Source: a virus. Taken from it: DNA of 20,714 nucleotides. The position numbers were made by a program, and so were the translations under genes. How positions within the stretch are numbered: the first letter of the stretch is position 1; each line of letters begins with the position of its first letter. The notes under the pieces are model-generated. The model was not told the origin of the DNA. It saw nothing but the letters and a program-made list of their open reading frames with translations, and searched no databases. The DNA lies in the IMG/VR virus record IMGVR_UViG_3300034683_000522, positions 1 through 20,714 of that record; one strand, 5' to 3'. This document shows positions 1 through 7,137 of the stretch, one piece after another.

Positions 1-129
1 TTTTATTTATTTTTATTTGAAAACAATCATTTGAATGCAGAAAATGATGTTTTTCAATTGTATGATAAAGGCGAAGATTATAGAATTGGGTGGATTTTCC
101 CAATATCTGTATTGGATAGCAATAAATAA
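1..129 (+). CDS. C-terminal end of an unidentified protein (partial)
   Basis: An open frame enters from the left edge in frame 1 and ends at TAA 127-129, giving the last 42 residues of a protein whose start lies outside the window. The visible tail is aromatic and acidic and ends in ISVLDSNK. The position just before the portal gene is where a terminase large subunit often sits, but the fragment shows no terminase nuclease motif and I do not recognise it. It is read as coding because the frame is open up to a stop only 12 bases before the portal start, which fits the tight packing of the rest of the window. Confidence 0.6.
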   Translation, partial: FYLFLFENNHLNAENDVFQLYDKGEDYRIGWIFPISVLDSNK

Positions 130-141
130 AGGTGGATAAAT

Positions 142-1680
142 ATGACTACAGATTTAACTTTTAAACTTTATCAGACAAATTCTAATGGGTCTAAATTTTT
201 AAGAAGACACCCAAAGTACGATGATTATAAGCCCGAATGGGATTTCTTTTTAGAGTGTTATTTAAACCCTATTGATTATGCAGATAAGCATTTGTTTAAG
301 TATTTTAAAGAAGGTGACAACGAGTTTAGAGAGCGTAAGAAAAGGGCTTATAGAGAAAACCATACAAAAAAGGTTGTTGAATTAATTAATTCTTATCTTT
401 TTAAGGCACAAGCTAAGAGAAAAATTGTTAATGATGCACTTTTTAATTTTAGAGAAAATGCTACAGGAAATTTTAAAAGTATAGAAAATTTTATGCAACA
501 TTCAGTTGCGAGATTTGCCAATCTTTTAGGAAGGGTTTACGTTGTGGTCGACAAGAAAAACCCAGAAGTTTTAACAGGAACTCATTTAGACAATATTAAG
601 GGAATGCCATATTGTTATGTTGTATTCCCCCAAGACGTTCTTGATTTGTCGTTCGATGATGTTGGGAATATTAGATGGATTTTACTTAAAGAGAGTGTTA
701 GGGATGACGAAAATCCATTTGAAAGTACTGGGGAGATAAATGAGCAATATAGATTGTGGTATGGGGGTGATTGGTGGCTTTTTGACAGCAATGGAGACGA
801 AATAGCAAGTGGCTCGACTGGGTTAGATGAAACACCAGTTATAGCGGTTGACGGGGAAGAGGGGTTAGATGTTTATAATGGAGTAAGTCTTATTAAAGAT
901 ATAGCCTATATTGACAGAGCTATATTTAATAACTGGAGTAGACTTGACGTAATTGTAAACGACCAAACGTTTTCGCAATTAATAATTCCAGCAGAAGGAA
1001 TTATTTTTACTGATACCGACGAAGATATGAAAAGCCAAATTTTAGAGATGGCTACTAATAGGGTTTTTCTATATTCTTCTCAAGCACAAGTTCCGCCTAA
1101 ATATATTTCGCCAGATGCAAGTCAAGCTCAATTTATTTTGAGTATGATAGAGAAGCAAACCAAGCAACTTTATGCTATTAACGGGTTGTCTGGCGAGGTT
1201 GCAAGTGATGTTAAAATACAAAGCGGTTTGGCTAAAACTTATGATTTTGACAAGCTTAATAAAATGCTTGCAAGTAGAGCCTCTTCTTTTGAAGTAGCAG
1301 AAAGAAAAATCTTTAGGTTGGCGTCAAAGTGGATGGGGATAGATACCAATAATTTCAATGAAATATGTGTAATAGACTATCCTGATGACTTTGATGTTAG
1401 GAGTTTGGCTGATGAAATTAGCTATGCTCAAGAAATGTCTTTGTTAAATATTTCAGAAACGTTTGAAAAGCAAATCAAGAAGAACATTGTTTATAAGGCT
1501 TTCCCAAAGCTTGATAGAGATACCCTTAAAGTTATTGAGGATGAAATTGATAATGGAGGCGGTTTTGGGGAAGTAGCCACAAGTTTTAGTAATGATAGTA
1601 ATATTTTTGAAGGGACAAAGTTTGACACTTTGGACACTATTGATAACACATTAAATCAAAAAATTAAACCAAAACAATAG
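142..1680 (+). CDS. Phage portal protein
   Basis: This 512-residue protein is the probable portal, the dodecameric ring at the capsid vertex that passes DNA and seats the head-tail connector. It starts at ATG 142 behind an AGGTGG ribosome site. The N-terminal part (about residues 1-110) has the pattern seen in DUF4055-like portals: HPKYDDY, a Trp, then a run of charged helices with YLFKAQAKRK. A beta-rich middle (about 120-230, with GRVYVVVDKK and YRLWYGGDWW) is followed by a long helical C-terminal part containing SGLAKTYDFDKLNKMLASRA (about 354-373), typical of the portal stem and wing. Length, position before scaffold and capsid, and this layout agree. The exact family (DUF4055 or SPP1 gp6-like) is my inference. 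Confidence 0.8.
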   Translation: MTTDLTFKLYQTNSNGSKFLRRHPKYDDYKPEWDFFLECYLNPIDYADKHLFKYFKEGDNEFRERKKRAYRENHTKKVVELINSYLFKAQAKRKIVNDALFNFRENATGNFKSIENFMQHSVARFANLLGRVYVVVDKKNPEVLTGTHLDNIKGMPYCYVVFPQDVLDLSFDDVGNIRWILLKESVRDDENPFESTGEINEQYRLWYGGDWWLFDSNGDEIASGSTGLDETPVIAVDGEEGLDVYNGVSLIKDIAYIDRAIFNNWSRLDVIVNDQTFSQLIIPAEGIIFTDTDEDMKSQILEMATNRVFLYSSQAQVPPKYISPDASQAQFILSMIEKQTKQLYAINGLSGEVASDVKIQSGLAKTYDFDKLNKMLASRASSFEVAERKIFRLASKWMGIDTNNFNEICVIDYPDDFDVRSLADEISYAQEMSLLNISETFEKQIKKNIVYKAFPKLDRDTLKVIEDEIDNGGGFGEVATSFSNDSNIFEGTKFDTLDTIDNTLNQKIKPKQ

Positions 1681-1692
1681 GAGGAGTATTTT

Positions 1693-2457
1693 ATGGAAAC
1701 AAAAAATGCACAGGGTGCAGGGGCTAACCTTGAAGGTGAAAATTTTGAAAAAGAGCAGGGGAAAGGCGCTCAAGAGGAACAAACAAAAGACCAGGAAAAG
1801 AAAGTTTTTTCAGAGGATTATGTAAAACAACTTCGTGAAGAAAACGCTAAATGGAGAACTAAACTTAGAGAGCTTGAGGAAAAGCTTACAACTTTGGGGG
1901 AAGTAGACCCAGAAGAGTATAAAAAGTTGAAAGAGCAACAAGCAGAGTTAGAGCGCAAAAAGCTTGAAGAAAAGGGTGAATTTCAAAAACTTAAAGAACA
2001 ACTTATTAATGAGCATAAAAGAGAGCTTGAAGCTAAAGAAACATATATCAAGCAACTTTTAAATGAGAAGCAGAGTCTTGATGACACTCTAAACACAACC
2101 ATTTTAAGTAATTCTGTCGCAATTGAAGCGGGTAAAGCCAAAGCCTATAACCCAAAAATCGTTGAAATGATAATTGCTCAGGAGGCAAAAGTTGAATTAA
2201 CAGAAGACGGTAAAAGGGTTATTAGATTTTATGACTCCAACGGAGTTTTGAGAGTTAATGGTAAAACTGGCGACCCACTTACAGTAAAAGAGAGAATTGC
2301 TGAAATGAAGGCTTCTGAAGAATTTGCTTACCTCTTTGAGGGTGGCAATGTTGGTGCTGGAAGCACAACTACCTTTAATGGTAGAAAAATTGATTTAAAT
2401 AAGCTTTCTGCCTCAGACAGAATTAGAGTTAAGAGGGAGATGGCAGGGTTATCTTAA
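1693..2457 (+). CDS. Capsid scaffolding protein
   Basis: This 254-residue, highly charged protein is the probable internal scaffold that guides procapsid assembly and then leaves. It starts at ATG 1693 behind AGGAGG, 12 bases after the portal stop. Residues 1-37 are a low-complexity Gln/Glu/Lys leader, residues about 38-130 form an almost unbroken predicted coiled coil (VKQLREENAKWRTKLRELEE and onward), and the C-terminal third is mixed. Residues about 196-225 (TVKERIAEMKASEEFAYLF, then a Gly-rich stretch) resemble the short tail segment common in phage scaffolds just upstream of the capsid gene. No protease motif is visible, so head maturation may not need cleavage, or the protease lies elsewhere. 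Assigned from composition and position. Confidence 0.78.
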   Translation: METKNAQGAGANLEGENFEKEQGKGAQEEQTKDQEKKVFSEDYVKQLREENAKWRTKLRELEEKLTTLGEVDPEEYKKLKEQQAELERKKLEEKGEFQKLKEQLINEHKRELEAKETYIKQLLNEKQSLDDTLNTTILSNSVAIEAGKAKAYNPKIVEMIIAQEAKVELTEDGKRVIRFYDSNGVLRVNGKTGDPLTVKERIAEMKASEEFAYLFEGGNVGAGSTTTFNGRKIDLNKLSASDRIRVKREMAGLS

Positions 2458-2487
2458 CAAAAAAATTAATAATGGAGGTCATCAATT

Positions 2488-3426
2488 ATGGCACAAGGAA
2501 CAACTTTTACTTTACCAAACTATACAGGTGAACTTTTTGAATTAAACCCTAACGGAGCGAGATTTTTCTCTGCTATAGGCGGTATGAATGGGCTTAGAAC
2601 TGTAAGTAATATTCAGTTTGGTATCACAACTTATGATTTGGGTAGCGACGACTCTAACCCAGACGCACTTGAAGGTCAGGACGCTCCTGATACTGCACCT
2701 GTTGCAAGAAGTGGATTATCTAACATTGTTGAGATATTCCACGAATCAGTAAATATTTCTTATTCTAAGCAGGCAAGTACTGAGAAACTTGCTACAGATG
2801 CTATCGACGGCGTGAATAACGTTGTTGATGAAAAAAGCTGGCAAGTAGAACAGAAAATTAAGAAAATTGCAAGAAGGATAAACTATCAATTCCTTAATGG
2901 TACTTATTCTTTCCCAGCAGATAATACAACTGCAAGAAAGACAAGAGGCTTATTGAGCGCTATCACTACTAACGTGGTTGTAGCAGATGGCGGGACTGGA
3001 GCACCAGACAATCTTAGCGCAAGCTATATAGAGTCACTTATCAAGAAAATTTTTGATAATGGCGGTATGGAGTATGATGATACTCTTACAATAATTACCA
3101 ATACTGCTCAGAAAATCAAGCTTGACTCTATATATGGTCAGCCAGTTCAGAGCACAACTGTTGGTGGTGTTAAACTTGAGCAAATCTACACTCCACTTTG
3201 TGAGCTTAATATTATGCTTGATAAGCATATGCCACAAGATACAATTGTTATTTCAACATTGTCTATGTGTAAGCCAGTTGGTTTATTTGTTCCTAACAAG
3301 GGCGTTTTCTTTGAAGAGCCACTTGCTAAAACTGGTGCGTCAGACAAGTCACAGCTTTATGGCGAATTTGGACTTGATTATGGCGTAGAGAGATTTCACG
3401 GTAAAATAACTAACCTTATTGGTTAA
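2488..3426 (+). CDS. Major capsid protein, DUF5309/SU10-like
   Basis: This 312-residue protein is the likely HK97-fold capsid subunit. It starts at ATG 2488 after a GGAGG site. Matches to the DUF5309/SU10-like capsid pattern are the N-terminal YTGELFELNPNGARFFSAIG, the internal FLNGTYSFPADNTTARKTRG followed by LLSAITTN (about residues 135-160), GGMEYDDTLTIITNTAQKIK (about 192-211) and a C-terminal YGEFGLDYGVERFHGKITNL. No long cleavable N-terminal delta domain is evident; the separate scaffold gene upstream would do that job. A perfect intrinsic terminator follows 4 bases after the stop, as expected for the most heavily expressed virion gene. Codon use looks slightly more GC-rich than its neighbours, consistent with high expression. 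Confidence 0.88.
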   Translation: MAQGTTFTLPNYTGELFELNPNGARFFSAIGGMNGLRTVSNIQFGITTYDLGSDDSNPDALEGQDAPDTAPVARSGLSNIVEIFHESVNISYSKQASTEKLATDAIDGVNNVVDEKSWQVEQKIKKIARRINYQFLNGTYSFPADNTTARKTRGLLSAITTNVVVADGGTGAPDNLSASYIESLIKKIFDNGGMEYDDTLTIITNTAQKIKLDSIYGQPVQSTTVGGVKLEQIYTPLCELNIMLDKHMPQDTIVISTLSMCKPVGLFVPNKGVFFEEPLAKTGASDKSQLYGEFGLDYGVERFHGKITNLIG

Positions 3427-3430
3427 TTTT

Positions 3431-3454
3431 AAGGCGGGGAAACCCGCCTTTTTT
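3431..3454 (+). terminator. Intrinsic terminator after the capsid gene
   Basis: AAGGCGGG (3431-3438) and CCCGCCTT (3443-3450) pair perfectly around a GAAA tetraloop, and the T run continues to 3454. An 8-bp GC-rich stem with a GNRA loop and a U tail is a textbook Rho-independent terminator. It lies between the capsid stop and the next gene. Because the same-strand genes continue, it probably gives partial termination that keeps capsid mRNA in excess over the connector genes. Confidence 0.88.
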
Positions 3455-3477
3455 GTAGTTTAAATATGGGAGGCAAT

Positions 3478-3822
3478 ATGAAATTTATTTGTGAAAAACA
3501 TCCTGAGTTGCAAATAGGTTTAGATATATCTTTTAAAAAAGGAGTTTACGAAACAAACGATGAGAAAAAGATTAAGTCAATTGAAAAGTTGGCGAAAGCT
3601 TTTGGAATTTCAATTTTAAAGGAAGATGGAAAAGTAAGTGAGGATAAGGGCGTAGAGAGTGTGGAGATTAAGGAAGAGGATTTGGAAGATTTGAGCTTTT
3701 TACAAAATATGTCCAAGCAAGAGATAATTGACTTTGCAGAAGCTAATTGCCAAATAACTTTAAATAAAAGTATGTCAAAAGAAAAGATGATTGAGGCAAT
3801 TGGAAATTTCAAGCAATCTTAA
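3478..3822 (+). CDS. Small capsid-adjacent protein with HeH/SAP-like C-terminus
   Basis: A 114-residue protein. An ATG also lies at 3466, but GGGAGG at 3468-3473 is well placed only for ATG 3478, so the protein begins MKFICEKHPELQ. Proteins opening with a MKF-x-C-x-x-HP-type stretch are common directly after phage capsid genes and are often called head or decoration-associated, but no function is established here. The middle (about 45-75) is Lys/Glu-rich and likely disordered. The last 40 residues (LQNMSKQEIIDFAEANCQIT, then KSMSKEKMIEAI) look like a small HeH/SAP/Rho-N helix-extended-loop-helix unit, a fold that can bind nucleic acid or act as a protein hook. Role unknown. Confidence 0.65.
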   Translation: MKFICEKHPELQIGLDISFKKGVYETNDEKKIKSIEKLAKAFGISILKEDGKVSEDKGVESVEIKEEDLEDLSFLQNMSKQEIIDFAEANCQITLNKSMSKEKMIEAIGNFKQS

Positions 3823-3837
3823 TTTTAGGAGTTTAAA

Positions 3838-4317
3838 ATGCCAGCACAAATTGATGCAACAAAGGGTGGTCAAAATTCTAATAGTTATATTACGCTTGAA
3901 GAGGCTGACCAATACTTTGATAATATGCTTTTTTTTGACGAGTGGGACTCTTTAGAGGTAGAGGATAAATTAAGGTTTATACATACTGCAATGGAGATGC
4001 TTGAAAACTTGCAAGTAAAGTTTGACAAGGCAGACCCAACACAAGCTTTAAAATTCCCTGTATCTACTTTAGAGTCAAAAGATGATGGTTGGGATGCTAT
4101 AAGAAAAGCTTTAAAAGCTCAATTAAAGCATTTGGTTTTTCATCACCAAGCAATTAGGGATGCTGAGAATTTTAAAGTTTCTGGGATGCTTAGTGAAAGT
4201 GTCTCTAAGAGTTATCAAAAATTTGCTGGCTTTAATGAACTAAATAAATATCCAACAGAGGTTAGGAATATTTTATCTTATTATGTGAATTTTGGCGTTA
4301 GAATTAAAAGGGCTTGA
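3838..4317 (+). CDS. Head-tail connector (DnaT-like adaptor family)
   Basis: This 159-residue protein belongs, by its N-terminal signature NSNSYITLEEADQYFDN (about residues 13-29), to the family that Pfam calls putative DnaT-like ssDNA-binding protein, which in phages sits in the head-tail adaptor position. The rest is helical (about 38-55 and 85-105), as in HK97 gp6/SPP1 gp15-type adaptors that form the ring under the portal. It starts at ATG 3838 behind a TTTAGGAGTTT site and ends at TGA 4315-4317, two bases before the next ATG. The name DnaT-like comes from the family label; its genomic position favours the structural role over any replication role. Confidence 0.75.
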   Translation: MPAQIDATKGGQNSNSYITLEEADQYFDNMLFFDEWDSLEVEDKLRFIHTAMEMLENLQVKFDKADPTQALKFPVSTLESKDDGWDAIRKALKAQLKHLVFHHQAIRDAENFKVSGMLSESVSKSYQKFAGFNELNKYPTEVRNILSYYVNFGVRIKRA

Positions 4318-4319
4318 TA

Positions 4320-4712
4320 ATGAGAAGTAATGCAGTTGTATTGGTTGACGTTAGAATTAGGCAACTTACTAATGATTTTATATCTGATAAAAATTTTTGC
4401 AATGGATTTAATTATAGAGGGTATATTAAGCTTGTTTCAAAAATAGTGGCAACAAATATTAACAATGTTGCAAGCCAATACAATCTTGACGAAGCAAGAA
4501 AAGCGAAATTGTCGAGACTTGCCAACACTTATTTATCTAATATTGATAAAGATGTAAGAAAAAAAATTTATAATGTAAAACGCTTTTCAATTGAAAATAA
4601 TTGTTCAATTGATATGGCACATAGAATTTTATTAAAAAATTTATTGTTAAAAAATTTCTATAAAATTAATGGGGAACTTTTTGGCGATGTACTAACCAAG
4701 TTTATTTATTAG
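4320..4712 (+). CDS. Unrecognised basic protein in the connector region
   Basis: A 130-residue protein that I do not recognise. ATG 4320 is chosen over TTG 4314 because AAAGGG at 4307-4312 is well spaced for it and because it then follows the previous stop by two bases. It is rich in Lys, Arg and Asn, mostly helical by eye, with a repeated leucine/lysine stretch near the end (RILLKNLLLKNFYK, about 104-117). There is no signal peptide, membrane segment or obvious catalytic motif. Its DNA looks even more AT-rich than its neighbours. Its place between the adaptor and the closure protein would suit a connector component, but a non-structural inserted gene is equally possible. Confidence 0.6.
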   Translation: MRSNAVVLVDVRIRQLTNDFISDKNFCNGFNYRGYIKLVSKIVATNINNVASQYNLDEARKAKLSRLANTYLSNIDKDVRKKIYNVKRFSIENNCSIDMAHRILLKNLLLKNFYKINGELFGDVLTKFIY

Positions 4713-4720
4713 GTGGGCTT

Positions 4721-5053
4721 ATGCAATATAACCATACTGGGTTTTTAGTCAAATATGAAAAAAATGATTTTGGGGATTTTATAGAAAGTTCAAAAATTCC
4801 AATACGATTTAACTTGATTGACGGAGAAACAAATAAGGCAGTCATATCTAACGGTGAGGTTGTCGTTTACGATATAAAAATTATTATGAGGGGAACTAAG
4901 AGCGCAATTAAGCTTGTTGATGGGGATTTTAAAATTGTGTTTAATGGGAAATATTATAAGCCAGTAGGAATTTACTATATATATAGCCATACTGGCAATA
5001 ATGTAAAATATATTGATATAGAGCTTGTCGATGATAAATTTAAGAAAGCTTAG
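4721..5053 (+). CDS. Probable head-closure (stopper) protein
   Basis: This 110-residue protein is likely the small beta-barrel stopper between adaptor ring and tail, in the class of SPP1 gp16 and similar head-closure proteins. The assignment rests on length, beta-rich pattern (HTGFLVKYEKNDFGDFIES at about 5-23 and NGKYYKPVGIYYIYSHTGNN at about 75-94) and position between a DnaT-like adaptor and an HK97-gp10-like protein. It starts at ATG 4721 after an AGGTGGG site, 8 bases after the previous stop. It overlaps the next gene by 23 bases. No family motif is decisive. Confidence 0.55.
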   Translation: MQYNHTGFLVKYEKNDFGDFIESSKIPIRFNLIDGETNKAVISNGEVVVYDIKIIMRGTKSAIKLVDGDFKIVFNGKYYKPVGIYYIYSHTGNNVKYIDIELVDDKFKKA

Positions 5054-5465
5054 GAAAAGTGTTTTACAATTAAAAAAGCGCTTTTCTCAGCAAAAAAGAT
5101 TTACAAATGAAATGATTGAAGACGCCATTCTTTCGGCTGCTGAATTTGTAAAGGATGAGTCAGTCAAAAGAACCCCAGTTGACGAAGGATACGTTGAAAG
5201 CGCTCACTATATTGATTCTGAGTATAATGATGATGAAATTTTTGTTGCCTATATTGCCGTTGATGAAAATTTAAGTGCTGGCGATGCAAAGGTTGGGGAC
5301 TACGCCCAATGGTTACACGAGGGAAGCTATGAGCTTGGCAAAAATTCAAGGCTAAAACAGCAATCGCAAAAGGTGAAGGTTGGGAGAAAGTTTTTGGAGA
5401 GGGCTTTCAAAGAAAACCAAACCAAAATTCAGGAGATTGTTATATCTAAGCTAAAGAGGGAATAG
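5031..5465 (+). CDS. HK97-gp10-like neck/tail-completion protein
   Basis: A 144-residue protein of the HK97 gp10-like type, found at the head-tail joint of siphophages. The family pattern is a helix with DAILSAAEFVKDESVKRTPV (about residues 31-50) followed by DEGYVESAHYIDSEYNDDEI, where related proteins carry VDTGxLRxS, and later YAQWLHEGSYELG (about 90-102), matching the usual YA-x-x-x-ExG segment, then a C-terminal helix. I start it at ATG 5031; TTG 5025 two codons earlier is less likely. No strong ribosome site is seen, and the start lies inside the preceding gene, so translation is probably coupled to it. Confidence 0.75.
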   Translation: MINLRKLRKSVLQLKKRFSQQKRFTNEMIEDAILSAAEFVKDESVKRTPVDEGYVESAHYIDSEYNDDEIFVAYIAVDENLSAGDAKVGDYAQWLHEGSYELGKNSRLKQQSQKVKVGRKFLERAFKENQTKIQEIVISKLKRE

Positions 5466-5466
5466 T

Positions 5467-5877
5467 ATGATAAGTTCTATTATTGTAGATATATTAAGCA
5501 AAGATGTTAGTCTGGGATTAATAAAAGGAGTTAACCTATTTGCTGAGAGAGCTTCTGGGAATAAATATGTTCTTGTGAGTGTTACACACTGTTCTGAGGC
5601 AATAGACGACCCTGTTGTTAAGAACGCAAGTATTAATATATTAATTTATGGATATAACGTTTCTGAGGGAATGGTTTTAGGCAGACATATTGTAAAGTCT
5701 CTTGAAAGTTTAACTCTACCATACAAATACTCTTTCGATGAAAGTGTTTATTATTCGCAATTTAGCGATGTGGTTAATTATACTTTGAAAGGTTTGAAAG
5801 TGACAATATATCCAATTTTACTCAATTATAGTGAGAGCTTTTCTATAAATTTAGAAGTAGTTTTTTCAGAAGAATAA
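5467..5877 (+). CDS. Probable tail terminator protein
   Basis: A 136-residue protein with the alpha/beta layout of tail terminators (lambda gpU and the DUF3168-like minor tail proteins), the ring that stops tube growth and joins the tail to the head. Supporting points are the length, an N-terminal amphipathic helix, two strands with KYVLVSVTHCSE (about 33-44) and ASINILIYGYNVSEG (about 54-68), and the helix GRHIVKSLESL. Its place directly before the tail tube is where this gene normally sits. ATG 5467 follows the previous stop by one base and has GAGGG at 5456-5460. The sequence itself is too divergent for a firm family call. Confidence 0.65.
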   Translation: MISSIIVDILSKDVSLGLIKGVNLFAERASGNKYVLVSVTHCSEAIDDPVVKNASINILIYGYNVSEGMVLGRHIVKSLESLTLPYKYSFDESVYYSQFSDVVNYTLKGLKVTIYPILLNYSESFSINLEVVFSEE

Positions 5878-5906
5878 TCTCGAAATTAATTTAACGGAGG
5901 TAAATA

Positions 5907-6413
5907 ATGGGAACAGCAGAAAATGTAAAATTAGGCGTTTGTAACGTAACTTTTGGTGGAACAGATTTGGGCTACACCAAAGGGGGCGTAAGTGTTTCTT
6001 ATTCAACTGAAAGTGTTGAAAAGACAGTAGACCAAGAGGATGTGCCGATAGGAGAAATTATTACTAAACAAAATTTTGAAGTAAAAGTGCCTATGGCAGA
6101 GTATGATTTAGCAAAATTTGAAACTTTGATACCAGACTCAACGCTTGTTACTGACTCAGTTGACTCAAGTAAAAAGAAGCTTGTTATTGGTGGTAGTGCA
6201 GGGACTGATTTACTTAACACTGCACAAGAATTAGTTTTAGTCCCAGTTGGCGGGAATATGAATGACTCAATCACCTTACATCACGCTATCGCAGTACCAA
6301 GTTTTGAATTTTCATTTGAAAAGGATAACGTTAGAGTTTTTGAGGTTACTTTTAAGGCTCTTAAAGGTGCTAATGGATTTGTTACAATGGGCGATGCAAC
6401 AGCAACACCTTAA
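5907..6413 (+). CDS. Major tail tube protein
   Basis: This 168-residue protein is the likely tube subunit that polymerises around the tape measure. It starts at ATG 5907 with a strong GGAGG site. The opening GTAENVKLGVCNVTFGGTDL followed by GYTKGGVSV (residues 2-30), the central QNFEVKVPMAEYDLAKFETL (about 55-74) and the C-terminal FEFSFEKDNVRVFEVTFKAL (about 133-152) match the beta-sandwich pattern of siphophage tube proteins: a strand-rich core with a helix in the middle and a VTFKAL-type last strand. It lies directly before the G/G-T chaperone genes, as tube genes normally do, and is followed by a strong RNA hairpin. Confidence 0.85.
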   Translation: MGTAENVKLGVCNVTFGGTDLGYTKGGVSVSYSTESVEKTVDQEDVPIGEIITKQNFEVKVPMAEYDLAKFETLIPDSTLVTDSVDSSKKKLVIGGSAGTDLLNTAQELVLVPVGGNMNDSITLHHAIAVPSFEFSFEKDNVRVFEVTFKALKGANGFVTMGDATATP

Positions 6414-6437
6414 TCATTAATTGAGAGAGACTACAAG

Positions 6438-6479
6438 AGGACGTCCTATTTTCTTGGTGGCAGGGGAGTCCCCGCCACC
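6438..6479 (+). other. Palindrome and strong hairpin between tail tube and chaperone genes
   Basis: AGGACGTCCT at 6438-6447 is a perfect 10-base palindrome. After it, GGTGGC (6456-6461) pairs with GCCACC (6474-6479), and after a bulged A, GGGG (6463-6466) pairs with CCCC (6470-6473) around an AGT loop. Ten GC-rich pairs in AT-rich DNA are very stable. No T run follows, so this is not a classical terminator. It may slow transcription, shield the 3' end of the tube mRNA, or mark a processing site. Confidence 0.7.
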
Positions 6480-6512
6480 GTATTAAAATTACTAAAAAAT
6501 GTTGGAGGATAA

Positions 6513-6800
6513 ATGAAGGTAGTTAATTTAAATAAATTTAAAAATGCACAACAAGTAGAGCTTGATGGTAAAACTTATAGTGTTAGAGGCTTGAAGGTTA
6601 AAGAGTATATGAGTGGGGAATTTGACGTTCTTACGTCAGAAGGAAAAACCCCAAAAGAAAATTTAGAGACAATGATTAATTTTTTACTTAAAGTTACTGA
6701 CATCCCAAAGGAAGTTTTAGAAGACCAAGAGTTGCAAGTTTTAACTGCACTTGTTGAACTTTCAAATGGAACTTACGAAGAGGGTAGCGAAAAAAAGTAA
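6513..6800 (+). CDS. Tail assembly chaperone G (unshifted product)
   Basis: A 95-residue protein in the position of lambda gpG, between tail tube and tape measure. Such proteins coat the tape measure and bring tube subunits to it. It starts at ATG 6513 with GGAGG at 6504-6508. The sequence shows a short beta unit (QVELDGKTYSVRGLKVKEYM, about 14-33) and a helical C-terminal part (NLETMINFLLKVTDIPKEVL, about 50-69), consistent with the family. It ends in Lys-Lys at a TAA that directly follows a slippery heptamer, so it should be the major product, with a minor longer form reading on into the -1 frame. I identify it by context and the frameshift rather than by strong sequence similarity. Confidence 0.82.
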   Translation: MKVVNLNKFKNAQQVELDGKTYSVRGLKVKEYMSGEFDVLTSEGKTPKENLETMINFLLKVTDIPKEVLEDQELQVLTALVELSNGTYEEGSEKK

Positions 6801-7135
6801 AAAGAGCAGGGGAAGGTTACAGGATACTTGAGATTGATTTCGGGTATTTATTTTCAGAGGTATTGCATTATTATTCAATCACATATTACGAACTTTTAGA
6901 GTTGCCAATTTATACATTTTGGGAGTTGTCGAAAAACATTCAAAGAATTAGGGGAGATGAAGATAGGCGTTTATTTGTTTTATTACAAAATATAATCGCA
7001 GGAAACCCAAAAGATTATCTTAATTCTCTTAACAAAGATGTTGGGAGCGTTTATATTATTGATGAATCAAGTGTAAGTCCAGATAAAGATGGACTTAATA
7101 GATTAAGAGCTTTATTTGGCTTGAGAGGGGGTTAG
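6513..7135 (+). CDS. Tail assembly chaperone G-T (-1 frameshift product)
   Basis: This is the frameshifted form of the preceding gene: 95 codons in the first frame, a slip of one base at 6791-6797, then 112 codons in the -1 frame to TAG 7133-7135, giving 207 residues. The T part begins VKRAGEGYRILEIDFGYLFS and continues through YYELLELPIYTFWELSKNIQ. It has no credible start of its own: the first in-frame initiator-type codon is TTG 6863, with AGAGG only two bases away, while the frame is open back to the slip site. In lambda, G-T is made at a few percent of G and its T part binds tail tube subunits; I infer the same here. Confidence 0.82.
6780..6800 (+). promoter_or_regulatory. Programmed -1 frameshift site of the dnaX type
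   Basis: The codons GAA AAA AAG TAA at 6789-6800 contain A AAA AAG (6791-6797) in the correct phase for tandem tRNA slippage, with the zero-frame stop at 6798-6800 right after it. GAGGG at 6780-6784, six bases upstream of the heptamer, resembles the internal Shine-Dalgarno-like element that stimulates dnaX frameshifting, although the spacing there is longer. I see no strong stem-loop downstream, so the upstream element and the adjacent stop are the likely stimulators. Confidence 0.85.
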
Positions 7136-7137
7136 TT

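Noticed and set aside
3466-3477. ATG 3466 as the start of the capsid-adjacent gene
   Set aside because: The only good ribosome site (3468-3473) lies after it and serves ATG 3478.
3838-4317. Replication role from the DnaT-like label
   Set aside because: The label reflects a family name; position among connector genes and size fit a structural adaptor.
6456-6479. Hairpin as an intrinsic terminator
   Set aside because: The stem is strong but is followed by GTATTAAAATT with no T run.
6863-7135. Independent gene starting at TTG 6863
   Set aside because: AGAGG is only two bases from the TTG, and the frame is open back to a correctly phased slippery heptamer; the G-T frameshift explains it better.
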